DNA from: Lachnospiraceae bacterium
Lineage (GTDB): Bacteria > Bacillota > Clostridia > Lachnospirales > Lachnospiraceae
Assembly (NCBI GenBank): GCA_022794265.1
Contig: JAAWEK010000003.1
Location: 62,001-126,000 of the forward strand
Direction of reading: 5' to 3'
DNA: 64,000 nucleotides
Shown here piece by piece: positions 1 to 8,160 of this stretch (its first letter is position 1; each line of letters opens with the position of its first letter). Position numbers and translations under genes: made by a program. Below the pieces are notes generated by a model. The model was not told the DNA's origin. It did no database searches and was given only the letters and a program-made list of their open reading frames with translations.

Positions 1-1352
1 TTCTGGTCCATAACCGTAAATGAAGTCTGGGGCTGAAGAGTATAAATCAGGTTTTCGGCCAGCGGAGTCTCTCCCTCGTGAAGATATTCTGCTTTAAATG
101 CAGCAATACAGGCGTCAGCTTCTTCGGTGGAAGAAAAAATTAGTTTAAATTTAGGATTATTTAATATTACCCTGTGATAATAATCCAGATCCACTTTGGA
201 ATAATTCCGTACGGTACCGTCTGCCAGCTCCACTGACCAGGCCCAGTCAACGGAATACTTTGTTGTAACCGGATAGCTGGCCGGATTATTTACTTCTTCG
301 TCGCAGATGGACTGAATAGCCGCATCCTGTGTGGTATAAATACTTAATCCGCCACTGTATAACATATTGTGTGCCTGGGTACGGGAATATCCTTTTTGTT
401 CCTGAAGATCAGTCATTACATCTTCGATTAAAGCATCTACAAAATAAGAATAAGGTGAAGTGGTTGAAGTTTGAATATTGATGGACTGTATTCTGGAATA
501 AACATCATCATTCATTGCTTCATCAAATTCTGCCTGGGAAATATGTTCATTTTTAAGCATGTTTTTAAGTACTTTTTCCCTCCGTTTGGCATTTTCCTCC
601 GGATCTGTCACCGGGTTAAATGCAGACGGATTCTGAGTGATGGCAGCAATCACTGCAGATTCGGAAATATTTAAATCCTTGGCATCTTTATTGAAGTAAC
701 GTTTGGAAGCGGCCTGCACACCCAGACAGTTGGAGCCGAGATTGATGGTGTTCAGATAACTCTGAAGAATATAGGTTTTTGGCATGGTTTTCTCCAACTG
801 CAGCGCCAGATACTGTTCCTGGAATTTTCTCTTAAATAATGCGCCAAGGTTTGATTCGGCACCGCCATTTTCAAATACGTTGTTTTTTAATAACTGCTGG
901 GTGATGGTGCTGGCGCCTTCTGAAAACCTCCGGGTAGTAATGGCAACTACACCGGCACGAATGATACCCTTTATATCAATACCGTTATGTTCTAAAAAAC
1001 GTTCGTCTTCAATATCTATAAAAGCATATTGCAGACATTCTGGAATTTCGTCAATCGTAACTTCCTGTCGGTTGGAGCCGGATTTTATAAGTTTGCTGGT
1101 TACATTTCCGTCGGAATCGTAAACTGTAGTAGAATATCCGGTGGGAGCAACATTTAAAGATTCAATATCCGGGGCATTCTCTATAATTCCTTTGATCATT
1201 CCAAATCCGGTAAAACCTATGACAACAATTACCAGAACCACAAGATATAAGGAAAATTTAAAGGTATTTACCAATATTTTTGTGGTAAGTTTTTTGGATT
1301 TTGAAGCATAGGCTTTCCGTTTTTCAACGGTTTTATTATATCCAAAATTCAT
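1..1352 (-). CDS. Class A penicillin-binding protein (bifunctional transglycosylase/transpeptidase), 5' part only
   Basis: Peptidoglycan polymerase and cross-linking enzyme of the cell envelope. About 450 N-terminal residues are visible and the frame runs off the window start, so the 3' half of the gene is missing. After a basic cytoplasmic tail there is one membrane segment (about residues 28-50). The GT51 glycosyltransferase domain follows, with the catalytic-Glu motif EDERF near residue 115 and GASTITQQLLKN near 145-156. A linker follows and the transpeptidase domain begins; the SxxK active site lies outside the window. The start ATG at 1352 is preceded by an AGAAAGAGG-like Shine-Dalgarno. 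Family assignment is firm; whether it is a PBP1a or PBP2c type cannot be decided from this part. Confidence 0.9.
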   Translation of the reverse strand, partial: MNFGYNKTVEKRKAYASKSKKLTTKILVNTFKFSLYLVVLVIVVIGFTGFGMIKGIIENAPDIESLNVAPTGYSTTVYDSDGNVTSKLIKSGSNRQEVTIDEIPECLQYAFIDIEDERFLEHNGIDIKGIIRAGVVAITTRRFSEGASTITQQLLKNNVFENGGAESNLGALFKRKFQEQYLALQLEKTMPKTYILQSYLNTINLGSNCLGVQAASKRYFNKDAKDLNISESAVIAAITQNPSAFNPVTDPEENAKRREKVLKNMLKNEHISQAEFDEAMNDDVYSRIQSINIQTSTTSPYSYFVDALIEDVMTDLQEQKGYSRTQAHNMLYSGGLSIYTTQDAAIQSICDEEVNNPASYPVTTKYSVDWAWSVELADGTVRNYSKVDLDYYHRVILNNPKFKLIFSSTEEADACIAAFKAEYLHEGETPLAENLIYTLQPQTSFTVMDQ

Positions 1353-1394
1353 ATAAAAACCTCTTTCTTTCTGCATTGTAAAAACATATTCCTA

Positions 1395-1423
1395 ATTATA
1401 CCAAACATGAGAAATGATATAAA
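1395..1423 (-). promoter_or_regulatory. Putative promoter of the class A PBP gene
   Basis: Read on the - strand, TATAAT is preceded by TGG (an extended -10) with a weak TTTATA -35 at 17-bp spacing. It lies about 45 bp upstream of the start codon. Seen in sequence; function inferred. Confidence 0.45.
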
Positions 1424-1632
1424 GTTAAATATTTGTTACAATAATGTGAAAATTGCCTGATTTAAAGGCATTTTCATGAAGGGTGTCTGTAAATTTCTTT
1501 TTGGCAGATGCATTTCCAGCTTTGCAGGATACAGATGGCAGGATTGAACGTTTAAACACTCTTCAGGATACGGATGCCATTCTATTAATAGGTTTGACAG
1601 ATTTTCTATTCTTAATCAAAGAAAAAGTAATG

Positions 1633-1661
1633 TTGAAAAAAAAGCAAATTGCCTGTATGAT
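1633..1661 (+). promoter_or_regulatory. Putative promoter of the YigZ-family gene
   Basis: TTGAAA, 17-bp spacer, TATGAT. The -10 ends about 52 bp before the ATG at 1714. This is a good match to a housekeeping sigma-A promoter. Confidence 0.55.
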
Positions 1662-1713
1662 AGGTATATTCATGTAACAGGAAATATAAGAAACAACAGG
1701 AGTTAAAAACAAT

Positions 1714-2373
1714 ATGACAAAGGAATATGAGACAATAAAAATAGTAATAGAACCAGGGATTGGAGAATATATAGAAAAAAAATCCCGATTTATAGCGGAA
1801 GTCCGAAATGTTGAATCTGAAGAGGAAGCCATGGCGTTTATCAATGAAATAAAGAAAAGATACTGGGATGCCAGACACAACTGTATGGCATTTGTTCTGG
1901 GGGAAAACCGGGATACCATGCGGTTCAGTGATGACGGAGAACCCTCAGGAACCGCAGGAAAACCGATTCTGGATGTGATTCTCGGCAATCAGATAACGAA
2001 TGCGGCCATTGTGGTGACCCGGTATTTCGGCGGAGTGCTTCTTGGAACTGGCGGACTGGTCCGGGCATATCAGAAAGCAGCACAGGAAGCACTGAAACAC
2101 AGTGTGATTGCTGAAAAGTATTCCGGGATTCGATGCCAGATTACAACAGATTATAATGGACTTGGCAAAATACAGTATCTGGCAGGGCAGGAGGGCATTC
2201 AGCTACTGGATATCAGATATTCGGATATGGTGGAAATTGATATGGTGTCTGAAGCAGCCGGATTTGCCGCATTTAAAAACCGGATAACGGAGTTGACGGC
2301 GGCAAAATCCTGCTTTGAAAATGAAGAACCTGTAAGTTTTTACAGAAGCCGGGATGGGGTTATGATTATATAA
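1714..2373 (+). CDS. YigZ/IMPACT family protein (YvyE-like)
   Basis: 219-aa cytoplasmic protein of the UPF0029/IMPACT family; the bacterial YigZ/YvyE members are about 205-220 residues, so this is full length. The N-terminal domain carries the conserved stretch around residues 60-115 (SDDGEPSGTAGKPIL followed by VVTRYFGGVLLGTGGL and VRAYQKAA), which is diagnostic. A smaller ferredoxin-like C-terminal domain (DUF1949) follows. AGGAG precedes the ATG by about 12 bases. The gene stands alone with its own promoter and a terminator shared with the convergent typA. The molecular role in bacteria is not settled; eukaryotic IMPACT regulates Gcn2, and that function should not be transferred here. Confidence 0.88.
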   Translation: MTKEYETIKIVIEPGIGEYIEKKSRFIAEVRNVESEEEAMAFINEIKKRYWDARHNCMAFVLGENRDTMRFSDDGEPSGTAGKPILDVILGNQITNAAIVVTRYFGGVLLGTGGLVRAYQKAAQEALKHSVIAEKYSGIRCQITTDYNGLGKIQYLAGQEGIQLLDIRYSDMVEIDMVSEAAGFAAFKNRITELTAAKSCFENEEPVSFYRSRDGVMII

Positions 2374-2404
2374 AGGTTCACGATGAAAAAAGAAGATATG
2401 CAGT

Positions 2405-2449
2405 AAAATAAAACAGATGACAGATATTTTCTGCCATCTGTTTTATTTT
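2405..2449. terminator. Bidirectional intrinsic terminator between the YigZ gene and typA
   Basis: Two 20-nt arms form an A/T-flanked hairpin with one wobble pair (arm cores AACAGATGACAGA and TCTGCCATCTGTT). It is followed by T-rich sequence on + and preceded by A-rich sequence, so it should work in both directions. It overlaps the typA stop codon. Confidence 0.85.
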
Positions 2450-4277
2450 ATTTTTTAAAAGATGCACGTTTTCGTAGGGTTGGGTCCAGAATCTTCTTGC
2501 GAATCCGCAGATTTACGGGAGTGACTTCCAGAAGTTCGTCGGTATCAATAAACTCCAGACACTGTTCCAGACTTAATTCCCGTTTTGGAGATAACTTTAA
2601 CGCATCGTCAGAACCAGAGGCACGGGTATTGGTCAGCTGTTTTTTCTTGCAGACATTTACCTCAATATCCTCCGCTTTTCCGGTCTGCCCGATTACCATG
2701 CCGGAATAAACTTTTTCACCCGGTCCGATAAATAACGTTCCCCGCTCCTGGGCATTGAATAATCCGTAGGTAATGGATTCTCCAGCCTCAAATGCAATCA
2801 GGGACCCCTGTTTTCTGTACTGGATATCACCCTTGTATGGTCCGTATCCGTTAAAGATGGTATTGATAATACCGTTTCCCTTGGTATCGGTCATAAATTC
2901 TCCGCGGTATCCAATGAGTCCTCTGGCTGGAATGGAAAATTCCAGTCGCGTGTAGCCGCCATTTGCCATGGACATGGAAAGAAGTTCACCTTTTCGTTCA
3001 CTGAGTTTCTGAATTACGGTACCGGAAAAATCCTCTGGAACATCAATATAAGCCAATTCCATAGGCTCCAGTTTTTTGCCGTTTTCGTCAGATTTATAAA
3101 GAACTTCGGCTTTGCTGACTGCAAATTCATATCCTTCCCGTCTCATATTCTCAATCAATACGGATAAATGCAGTTCACCCCGTCCTGAAACTTTAAAACT
3201 TTCGGTTGTATCCGTTTCTTCCACCCGTAGGGAAACATCGGTATTCAGTTCACGGAACAGACGATCCCGCAGATGTCTGGAAGTAACAAATTTTCCTTCC
3301 AGACCGGCCAGCGGACTGTCATTTACCATAAAATGCATGGAAATGGTAGGTTCGGATATTTTTTGAAACGGAATGGCCGACGGATGATCCGGAGAGCAGA
3401 TGGTATCGCCGATATGAATGTCCGAAATACCAGAAATGGCAACAATGGAACCAATTCCTGCCTCGGAAACCTCTACTTTATTTAATCCATCAAATTCGTA
3501 CAGTTTACTGATTTTTACCCGTTTCTTAAACTCAGGGTCATGGTGATTGACAAGAACCACGTCCTGATTTACTCTCAGTTTTCCGTTATCCACTTTACCC
3601 ACACCGATTCTGCCTACATATTCATTATAGTCAATGGTACTAATCAGGACCTGGGTATCGGCATCCGGATCGCCTTCCGGAGCCGGAATATATTTTACGA
3701 TAGTATCAAACAGTGGCATCATGTTTTTCGGAGTATCAGTAAGTTCTAAAATAGCATGTCCAGCTTTTGCAGAAGCGTAAATGAACGGACAATCCAACTG
3801 TTCATCGGAAGCATCCAAATCCATGAATAATTCCAGAACTTCATCGATGACTTCGTTGGGACGGGCCTCTGGACGATCGATCTTATTGATACAGACAATA
3901 ACAGAAAGGTCTAGTTCCAGCGCTTTTTTTAGCACAAATTTTGTCTGCGGCATGGCTCCTTCAAAAGCATCTACCACAAGAATAACACCGTTTACCATTT
4001 TTAAGACACGTTCCACTTCACCGCCAAAGTCTGCATGTCCCGGAGTATCTATAATATTAATTTTTATGCCGTTATAATATACGGCTGTATTTTTGGATAA
4101 AATGGTAATTCCCCGTTCCCGTTCGATATCATTGGAATCCATGACACGCTCGGCAACCTCCTGATTTTCCCGGAATGTACCACTTTGCTTTAATAATTCA
4201 TCCACCAGTGTTGTTTTTCCGTGGTCAACATGGGCAATGATTGCTATATTACGTACGTCTTCTCTTTTAATCTTCAT
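2448..4277 (-). CDS. typA: Translational GTPase TypA/BipA
   Basis: 609-aa ribosome-associated GTPase, the usual length for the family. The G-domain motifs are visible: AHVDHGKTT (G1, residues 15-23), RGITI (G2), DTPGHADFGGEVER (G3) and NKIDR (G4). EF-G-like beta-barrel and domain III/V segments follow, then the BipA-specific C-terminal domain. TypA acts in 50S assembly and in adaptation to stress or low temperature. It is monocistronic on the - strand, convergent with the YigZ gene. The start ATG is preceded by AGAAGGATTTCCGAA-type sequence containing AAGGA. Confidence 0.97.
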   Translation of the reverse strand: MKIKREDVRNIAIIAHVDHGKTTLVDELLKQSGTFRENQEVAERVMDSNDIERERGITILSKNTAVYYNGIKINIIDTPGHADFGGEVERVLKMVNGVILVVDAFEGAMPQTKFVLKKALELDLSVIVCINKIDRPEARPNEVIDEVLELFMDLDASDEQLDCPFIYASAKAGHAILELTDTPKNMMPLFDTIVKYIPAPEGDPDADTQVLISTIDYNEYVGRIGVGKVDNGKLRVNQDVVLVNHHDPEFKKRVKISKLYEFDGLNKVEVSEAGIGSIVAISGISDIHIGDTICSPDHPSAIPFQKISEPTISMHFMVNDSPLAGLEGKFVTSRHLRDRLFRELNTDVSLRVEETDTTESFKVSGRGELHLSVLIENMRREGYEFAVSKAEVLYKSDENGKKLEPMELAYIDVPEDFSGTVIQKLSERKGELLSMSMANGGYTRLEFSIPARGLIGYRGEFMTDTKGNGIINTIFNGYGPYKGDIQYRKQGSLIAFEAGESITYGLFNAQERGTLFIGPGEKVYSGMVIGQTGKAEDIEVNVCKKKQLTNTRASGSDDALKLSPKRELSLEQCLEFIDTDELLEVTPVNLRIRKKILDPTLRKRASFKK

Positions 4278-4329
4278 TTCGGAAATCCTTCTTTCTATAA
4301 TAAGTAAGTTCCAATACCGCTAACAGTTT

Positions 4330-4357
4330 ATCATAATTCTTAAAAAATTCAAGACAA
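4330..4357 (-). promoter_or_regulatory. Putative typA promoter
   Basis: On the - strand TTGTCT, 16-bp spacer, TATGAT, about 55 bp upstream of the typA ATG. The rest of the 4278-4568 gap is A/T-rich and holds imperfect AACTGTCA/TGGCAGTT inverted words, with nothing else I can assign. Confidence 0.4.
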
Positions 4358-4568
4358 TTGTGTGAAAACTGTCATTTTGCTATATAAAATGCTGAAGAAT
4401 GGCAGTTATATGTGAAAATTAATAAGAAAAACTGTCAGTTTATGTCGAACGAAAGATGCCTCAATTTTGTACAAAGGAATAGAAAAATTTTAAAATATAA
4501 GTTAAAATAAAAAAGGTACAAAAGAAATATAAAATATGGATGTGGAAAAAAGAGGTGATTGAGTCAGC

Positions 4569-5234
4569 ATGATAGGAAACAACGAAAAGATTTACGGGTT
4601 GACTTATGAAATGCGAAATAATCTGAACTCTTTGCAGGAACTTATTGATAAGTTAAGTAAAAAAGAGACGGAAAAATCAGAAAAAGATGAATGCATTGAG
4701 GCGATGAGAGATTTCGTAAAAATACTTTTGACAAAGACAGACGCTATTACGCAGTGTTGCAGTAATAACAAGGATACGATTGATAGCTATACAAGAATCA
4801 GGCCCCAGACAAACATCAGGATGATAAATACGAAAGCTTTGATTGTTGATGATAATGAAATAAATAATTACGTTGTAGCCCAGACATTAAATAAGTTTGA
4901 TATTAAAACGGACATTGCTCTGACCGGGGAACGGGCAGTGGAAATGTTTGAAAAAAATGACTATGACATTATTTTAATGGATTATCTGATGCCGCCGGGG
5001 ATGAACGGGATTGAAACGGTTGCAAAAATCCGTTCCATGGGAAAGCGGGGAGAGCAACAGCTGATTATTGGTTTAACCGCACATACCGTAACTGAATTTA
5101 AAGAAGGGTTAAATCGTTACGGTGTAGAATTGATTATATTTAAACCAATTGCTCTTCAGCAGATTCGAGTAATTTTGCAGCAGGAATTACCACATAAGAT
5201 AAGACAAGAGGAAAGGCATAGCAATATAATGTAG
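4569..5234 (+). CDS. Stand-alone receiver-domain protein with helical N-terminal region
   Basis: 221-aa cytoplasmic protein. Residues 1-80 are charged and predicted helical. Residues 88-210 form a CheY-like receiver with LIVDDNE (acidic pair D94/D95), phospho-acceptor D138 in LMDYLMPPG, T170 and K192 in FKP. All key phosphorylation residues are present. The receiver resembles the terminal receiver of hybrid histidine kinases (DDNEINN), but there is no kinase, HATPase or output domain here, and no kinase gene next to it. The MPPGMNG loop has one extra residue compared with the usual MPGM. GAGGTGATTG precedes the ATG by 8 bases. Likely a phosphorelay partner or phosphate sink; the partner is unknown. 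Confidence 0.75.
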   Translation: MIGNNEKIYGLTYEMRNNLNSLQELIDKLSKKETEKSEKDECIEAMRDFVKILLTKTDAITQCCSNNKDTIDSYTRIRPQTNIRMINTKALIVDDNEINNYVVAQTLNKFDIKTDIALTGERAVEMFEKNDYDIILMDYLMPPGMNGIETVAKIRSMGKRGEQQLIIGLTAHTVTEFKEGLNRYGVELIIFKPIALQQIRVILQQELPHKIRQEERHSNIM

Positions 5235-5277
5235 CAACTGATTCGTGATTCATAAATAGATAATAAGGAAAATAAAT

Positions 5278-5312
5278 AAGAGCTTTCTGCCGGGATTCGG
5301 CGGAAGGCTCTT
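5278..5312 (-). terminator. Intrinsic terminator of the tRNA-Thr gene
   Basis: 15-bp hairpin with two G-U pairs and loop GGATT. Read on the - strand, the 3' side continues into TTATTTATTTT, which fits a terminator for the tRNA. On the + strand it is followed by A residues, so it does not fit a + terminator. Confidence 0.6.
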
Positions 5313-5321
5313 AAAAAAATA

Positions 5322-5394
5322 AGCTGGAAAAGGGACTTGAACCCTCGACTTACTGATTACGAATCAGTTACTCTGCCAACTGAGTTATTCCAGC
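5322..5394 (-). tRNA. tRNA-Thr (anticodon CGU)
   Basis: A 73-nt cloverleaf folds on the - strand: 7-bp acceptor GCTGGAA/TTCCAGC, D-stem ACTC/GAGT, anticodon stem ACTGA/TCAGT with loop TTCGTAA, and T-stem GAGGG/CCCTT with loop TTCAAGT. Anticodon CGT reads ACG (Thr). The discriminator is T and no CCA is encoded. The anticodon call follows directly from loop position. Confidence 0.92.
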
Positions 5395-5462
5395 GCACGC
5401 ACTATATTATATAAAAAAAAAGAAAATAAATCAAGAAAAAAATAAAAAAAATTAAAAAACAG

Positions 5463-5490
5463 TTGCAATTTCGAAATTCTGTGGTATATT
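5463..5490 (+). promoter_or_regulatory. Putative asd promoter
   Basis: TTGCAA, 16-bp spacer, TATATT, followed by an A/T-rich start region. It lies about 140 bp before the asd ATG, leaving a leader of about 135 nt. Confidence 0.5.
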
Positions 5491-5509
5491 AATACATACA
5501 TTAAAGACA

Positions 5510-5532
5510 GTTGTTCGTCACAGACGGACAAC
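5510..5532 (+). promoter_or_regulatory. Stem-loop in the asd leader
   Basis: GTTGTTCGTC and GACGGACAAC can pair as a 10-bp stem (one G-U) with loop ACA. It lies just downstream of the presumed transcription start. It is too small to be a lysine riboswitch; role unknown (mRNA 5' stabiliser or protein site). Confidence 0.4.
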
Positions 5533-5631
5533 CAAAATTATACGTAAAGCTGGTGATTCTTTTCCATATTCATAAGAGGAAGTATGTTTTGGTTACAGGT
5601 TTACGAACAAACATTATATGAGGTGAATAAA

Positions 5632-6717
5632 ATGAGTCAGAAATTAAAAGTCGGAATTTTAGGTGCAACAGGAATGGTAGGCCAGCGTTTTATCTCACTG
5701 CTGGAAAATCATCCGTGGTTTGAAGTAGTAACAGTGGCAGCGAGTCCGCGTTCTGCAGGAAAAACGTATGAAGAGGCTGTGGGAGGACGTTGGAAGATGA
5801 CTACTCCTATGCCGGAAGGTGTTAAGAAGTTAGAAGTTCTTAATGTTAATGAAGTTGAAAAAGTGGCTGCTACCGTAGATTTTGTATTCAGTGCAGTTGA
5901 TATGACAAAGGATGAGATTAAGGCAATTGAAGAAGCCTATGCCAAGACAGAAACACCTGTAGTTTCCAATAACAGTGCACATCGATGGACACCGGATGTG
6001 CCGATGGTAGTACCTGAAATCAATCCGGAACATTTTAAGGTAATAGAGTTTCAGAAGAAACGTCTTGGAACCACCAAAGGATTTGTTGCAGTAAAGCCAA
6101 ACTGTTCAATTCAAAGTTACGCCCCGGTACTTACTGCGTGGAAAGAATTTGAGCCGTATGAAGTGGTTGCAACTACGTATCAGGCAATTTCCGGTGCCGG
6201 TAAGACATTTAAGGACTGGCCGGAAATGGAAGGAAATATCATTCCGTATATTGGTGGAGAAGAGGAAAAGAGTGAGCAGGAACCATTGAGATTGTGGGGC
6301 AAAATTGAGGATGGTGTGATTAAAAAAGCAGAAAGTCCTGTTATTACGACCCAGTGTATCCGGGTTCCGGTATTAAACGGTCATACAGCAGCAGTTTTTG
6401 TAAAATTTAAGAAAAAACCGACCAAAGAACAGTTGATTGAAAAATTAAAGGCATTCAGTGGTCTTCCACAGGAATTACAGCTTCCAAGTGCACCAAAGCA
6501 GTTTATCCAGTATCTGGAGGAGGATAATCGTCCACAGGTAGCCATGGATGTAGATTATGAAAACGGAATGGGTGTATCTGTGGGACGTCTGAGAGAAGAT
6601 ACCGTATATGACTATAAGTTTGTGGGATTATCCCATAATACGGTTAGAGGCGCTGCAGGCGGAGCCGTACTGTGTGCAGAATTACTTAAGGCACAGGGAT
6701 ATATTCAGGCGAAATAA
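5632..6717 (+). CDS. asd: Aspartate-semialdehyde dehydrogenase
   Basis: 361-aa NADP-dependent enzyme converting L-aspartyl-4-phosphate to aspartate semialdehyde, the branch point to lysine/diaminopimelate, threonine, methionine and isoleucine. N-terminal Rossmann motif GILGATGMVGQRF; the catalytic cysteine lies in KPNCSIQSY. It belongs to the archaeal/fungal-like subfamily common in Clostridia rather than the E. coli type, judged from the motif context and length. The start was set at 5632 because GAGGTGA sits 5 bases upstream; a longer frame opens at 5584 without a Shine-Dalgarno. Monocistronic behind its own leader; the next promoter starts 8 bases after the stop. Confidence 0.93.
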   Translation: MSQKLKVGILGATGMVGQRFISLLENHPWFEVVTVAASPRSAGKTYEEAVGGRWKMTTPMPEGVKKLEVLNVNEVEKVAATVDFVFSAVDMTKDEIKAIEEAYAKTETPVVSNNSAHRWTPDVPMVVPEINPEHFKVIEFQKKRLGTTKGFVAVKPNCSIQSYAPVLTAWKEFEPYEVVATTYQAISGAGKTFKDWPEMEGNIIPYIGGEEEKSEQEPLRLWGKIEDGVIKKAESPVITTQCIRVPVLNGHTAAVFVKFKKKPTKEQLIEKLKAFSGLPQELQLPSAPKQFIQYLEEDNRPQVAMDVDYENGMGVSVGRLREDTVYDYKFVGLSHNTVRGAAGGAVLCAELLKAQGYIQAK

Positions 6718-6724
6718 TAATAAC

Positions 6725-7069
6725 TTGACAATGATTTCTCATTGTGCTAGAATCGCTTTAGTTTCATAATAAAGCAATGAAGGTGCATAGTAAGCTGAAA
6801 AACAAATGCCGTACAGGAAATAAGCGTCGCTGACTGAGAGCGCTTGTGGATATTGGAAGCTGAATTTCACACCAGAGCTTCATCTTTGAAAGAAGGAATA
6901 TGATTAGAAGATGACGTATGTGCGCGTTAAGCAGATTGAGAGCCGGTATCGTTTTAACAATTGTTTTAACAATTATTTTTTGTTAGTTAAACCGATAGTT
7001 CGGAATGTGGGTGGTACCGCGGAAGATTTCGTCCCAGTTCAGGATTTTTCCTGACTGGGATTTTTTTTG
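6725..7069 (+). promoter_or_regulatory. Promoter and T-box riboswitch (Phe) of pheST
   Basis: A consensus promoter TTGACA-N17-TAGAAT (6725-6753) is followed by a leader of about 310 nt. The T-box core GGGTGGTACCGCGGAA lies at 7010-7025 and a strong terminator follows. The probable specifier codon is TTC (Phe) at 6866-6868 in the loop context GAATTTCAC, matching the downstream pheS/pheT. Uncharged tRNA-Phe binding should stabilise the antiterminator and permit read-through. The class call is firm; the exact stem I fold was not computed. Confidence 0.9.
7032..7069 (+). terminator. T-box terminator hairpin
   Basis: TCCCAGTTCAGGA pairs with CCTGACTGGGA around a T-rich loop and is followed by eight T residues. 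The 5' arm overlaps sequence that can pair with the T-box region to form the antiterminator. Confidence 0.88.
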
Positions 7070-7101
7070 TAGCATCATAAAAAATGGAGGTATTAGAATC
7101 T

Positions 7102-8121
7102 ATGAAAGAAAAATTAGAAAAAATCAGGCAGGAGGCATTGGCTAAAATTGCGGAGACCAGTGCACTGGATAAGCTGAATGATATCAGAGTGGCTTATCTG
7201 GGCAAAAAGGGAGAGTTAACGGAAGTATTAAAGGGAATGAAAGATGTGGCAGCAGATGAACGTCCGAAGGTGGGACAGCTTGTAAATGATACCAGAAATA
7301 TAATAGAAGAGAAACTGGAAGAAATGAAGTCGAAACTGGCAGCTGCGGCAAGAGAAAAACAGCTTCGGGAAGAAGTTATTGATGTCACACTTCCGGCAAA
7401 GAAAAATAATGTGGGGCACCGTCATCCGAATTCCATTGCATTGGAAGAAGTACAGCGTATATTTGTTGGTATGGGTTATGAAGTCGTAGAGGGACCGGAA
7501 GTAGAGTATGACTATTATAACTTTGAAGCATTAAATATTCCAGCAAATCATCCGGCAAAAGATGAGCAGGATACTTTCTATATTAATGATAAGATGCTGC
7601 TTCGTTCCCAGACGTCACCGGTTCAGGTCAGAGAGATGGAAAAAGGAAAATTGCCGATTCGAATGATTGCTCCGGGACGGGTATTCCGTGCGGACGAAGT
7701 GGATGCCACTCATTCCCCGTCCTTCCATCAGATCGAAGGACTTGTGATTGATAAAAATATAACATTTGCAGATTTAAAGGGAACACTGGCCCAGTTTGCA
7801 CAGGAATTGTTTGGTGAAAATACAAAAGTAAAATTCCGTCCTCATCATTTTCCGTTTACGGAACCAAGTGCGGAAGTGGATGTGTCCTGTTTTAAGTGTG
7901 GTGGAAAAGGATGCAGAATGTGTAAAGGTTCCGGATGGATTGAAATCCTTGGATGTGGAATGGTACATCCAAACGTATTGAGAATGAGCGGCATTGATCC
8001 GGAAGAATATTCCGGTTTTGCATTTGGCATGGGTTTGGAGCGGATTGCACTATTGAAATATGAAATCGATGATATGAGATTATTATATGAAAATGATACA
8101 AGATTTTTAAAGCAGTTTTAA
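7102..8121 (+). CDS. pheS: Phenylalanine--tRNA ligase alpha subunit
   Basis: 339-aa catalytic subunit of the alpha2-beta2 PheRS; charges tRNA-Phe with phenylalanine in the cytoplasm. The N-terminal coiled coil (about residues 1-85) binds tRNA. The class II catalytic core shows motif 2 around FRADEVDATHSPSFHQIEGLV and motif 3 GMGLERIALL near the C-terminus. The start was placed at 7102 because GGAGG at 7086-7090 lies 11 bases upstream; an in-frame ATG at 7084 overlaps that Shine-Dalgarno. First gene of pheST under T-box control; pheT follows after 39 bases. Confidence 0.97.
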   Translation: MKEKLEKIRQEALAKIAETSALDKLNDIRVAYLGKKGELTEVLKGMKDVAADERPKVGQLVNDTRNIIEEKLEEMKSKLAAAAREKQLREEVIDVTLPAKKNNVGHRHPNSIALEEVQRIFVGMGYEVVEGPEVEYDYYNFEALNIPANHPAKDEQDTFYINDKMLLRSQTSPVQVREMEKGKLPIRMIAPGRVFRADEVDATHSPSFHQIEGLVIDKNITFADLKGTLAQFAQELFGENTKVKFRPHHFPFTEPSAEVDVSCFKCGGKGCRMCKGSGWIEILGCGMVHPNVLRMSGIDPEEYSGFAFGMGLERIALLKYEIDDMRLLYENDTRFLKQF

Positions 8122-8160
8122 AGCGGATAGAATAATAAGTATAGAAAGGAATCGATAGGT

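Larger units (their letters stand above)
1353..1713. other. Divergent intergenic region between the PBP gene and the YigZ gene
   Basis: This stretch carries the two outward-facing promoters listed separately. A 64-codon + strand frame (1483-1677) lies in it, but it has no convincing Shine-Dalgarno and overlaps the YigZ promoter, so I do not call it a gene. No tRNA or strong hairpin was seen here. Confidence 0.5.

Noticed and set aside
1483-1677. 64-codon frame between the PBP gene and the YigZ gene
   Set aside because: No convincing Shine-Dalgarno, overlaps a well-matched promoter for the YigZ gene, and no recognisable protein features.
5495-5631. Lysine riboswitch ahead of asd
   Set aside because: The leader has one 10-bp hairpin only and no extended multi-stem architecture.
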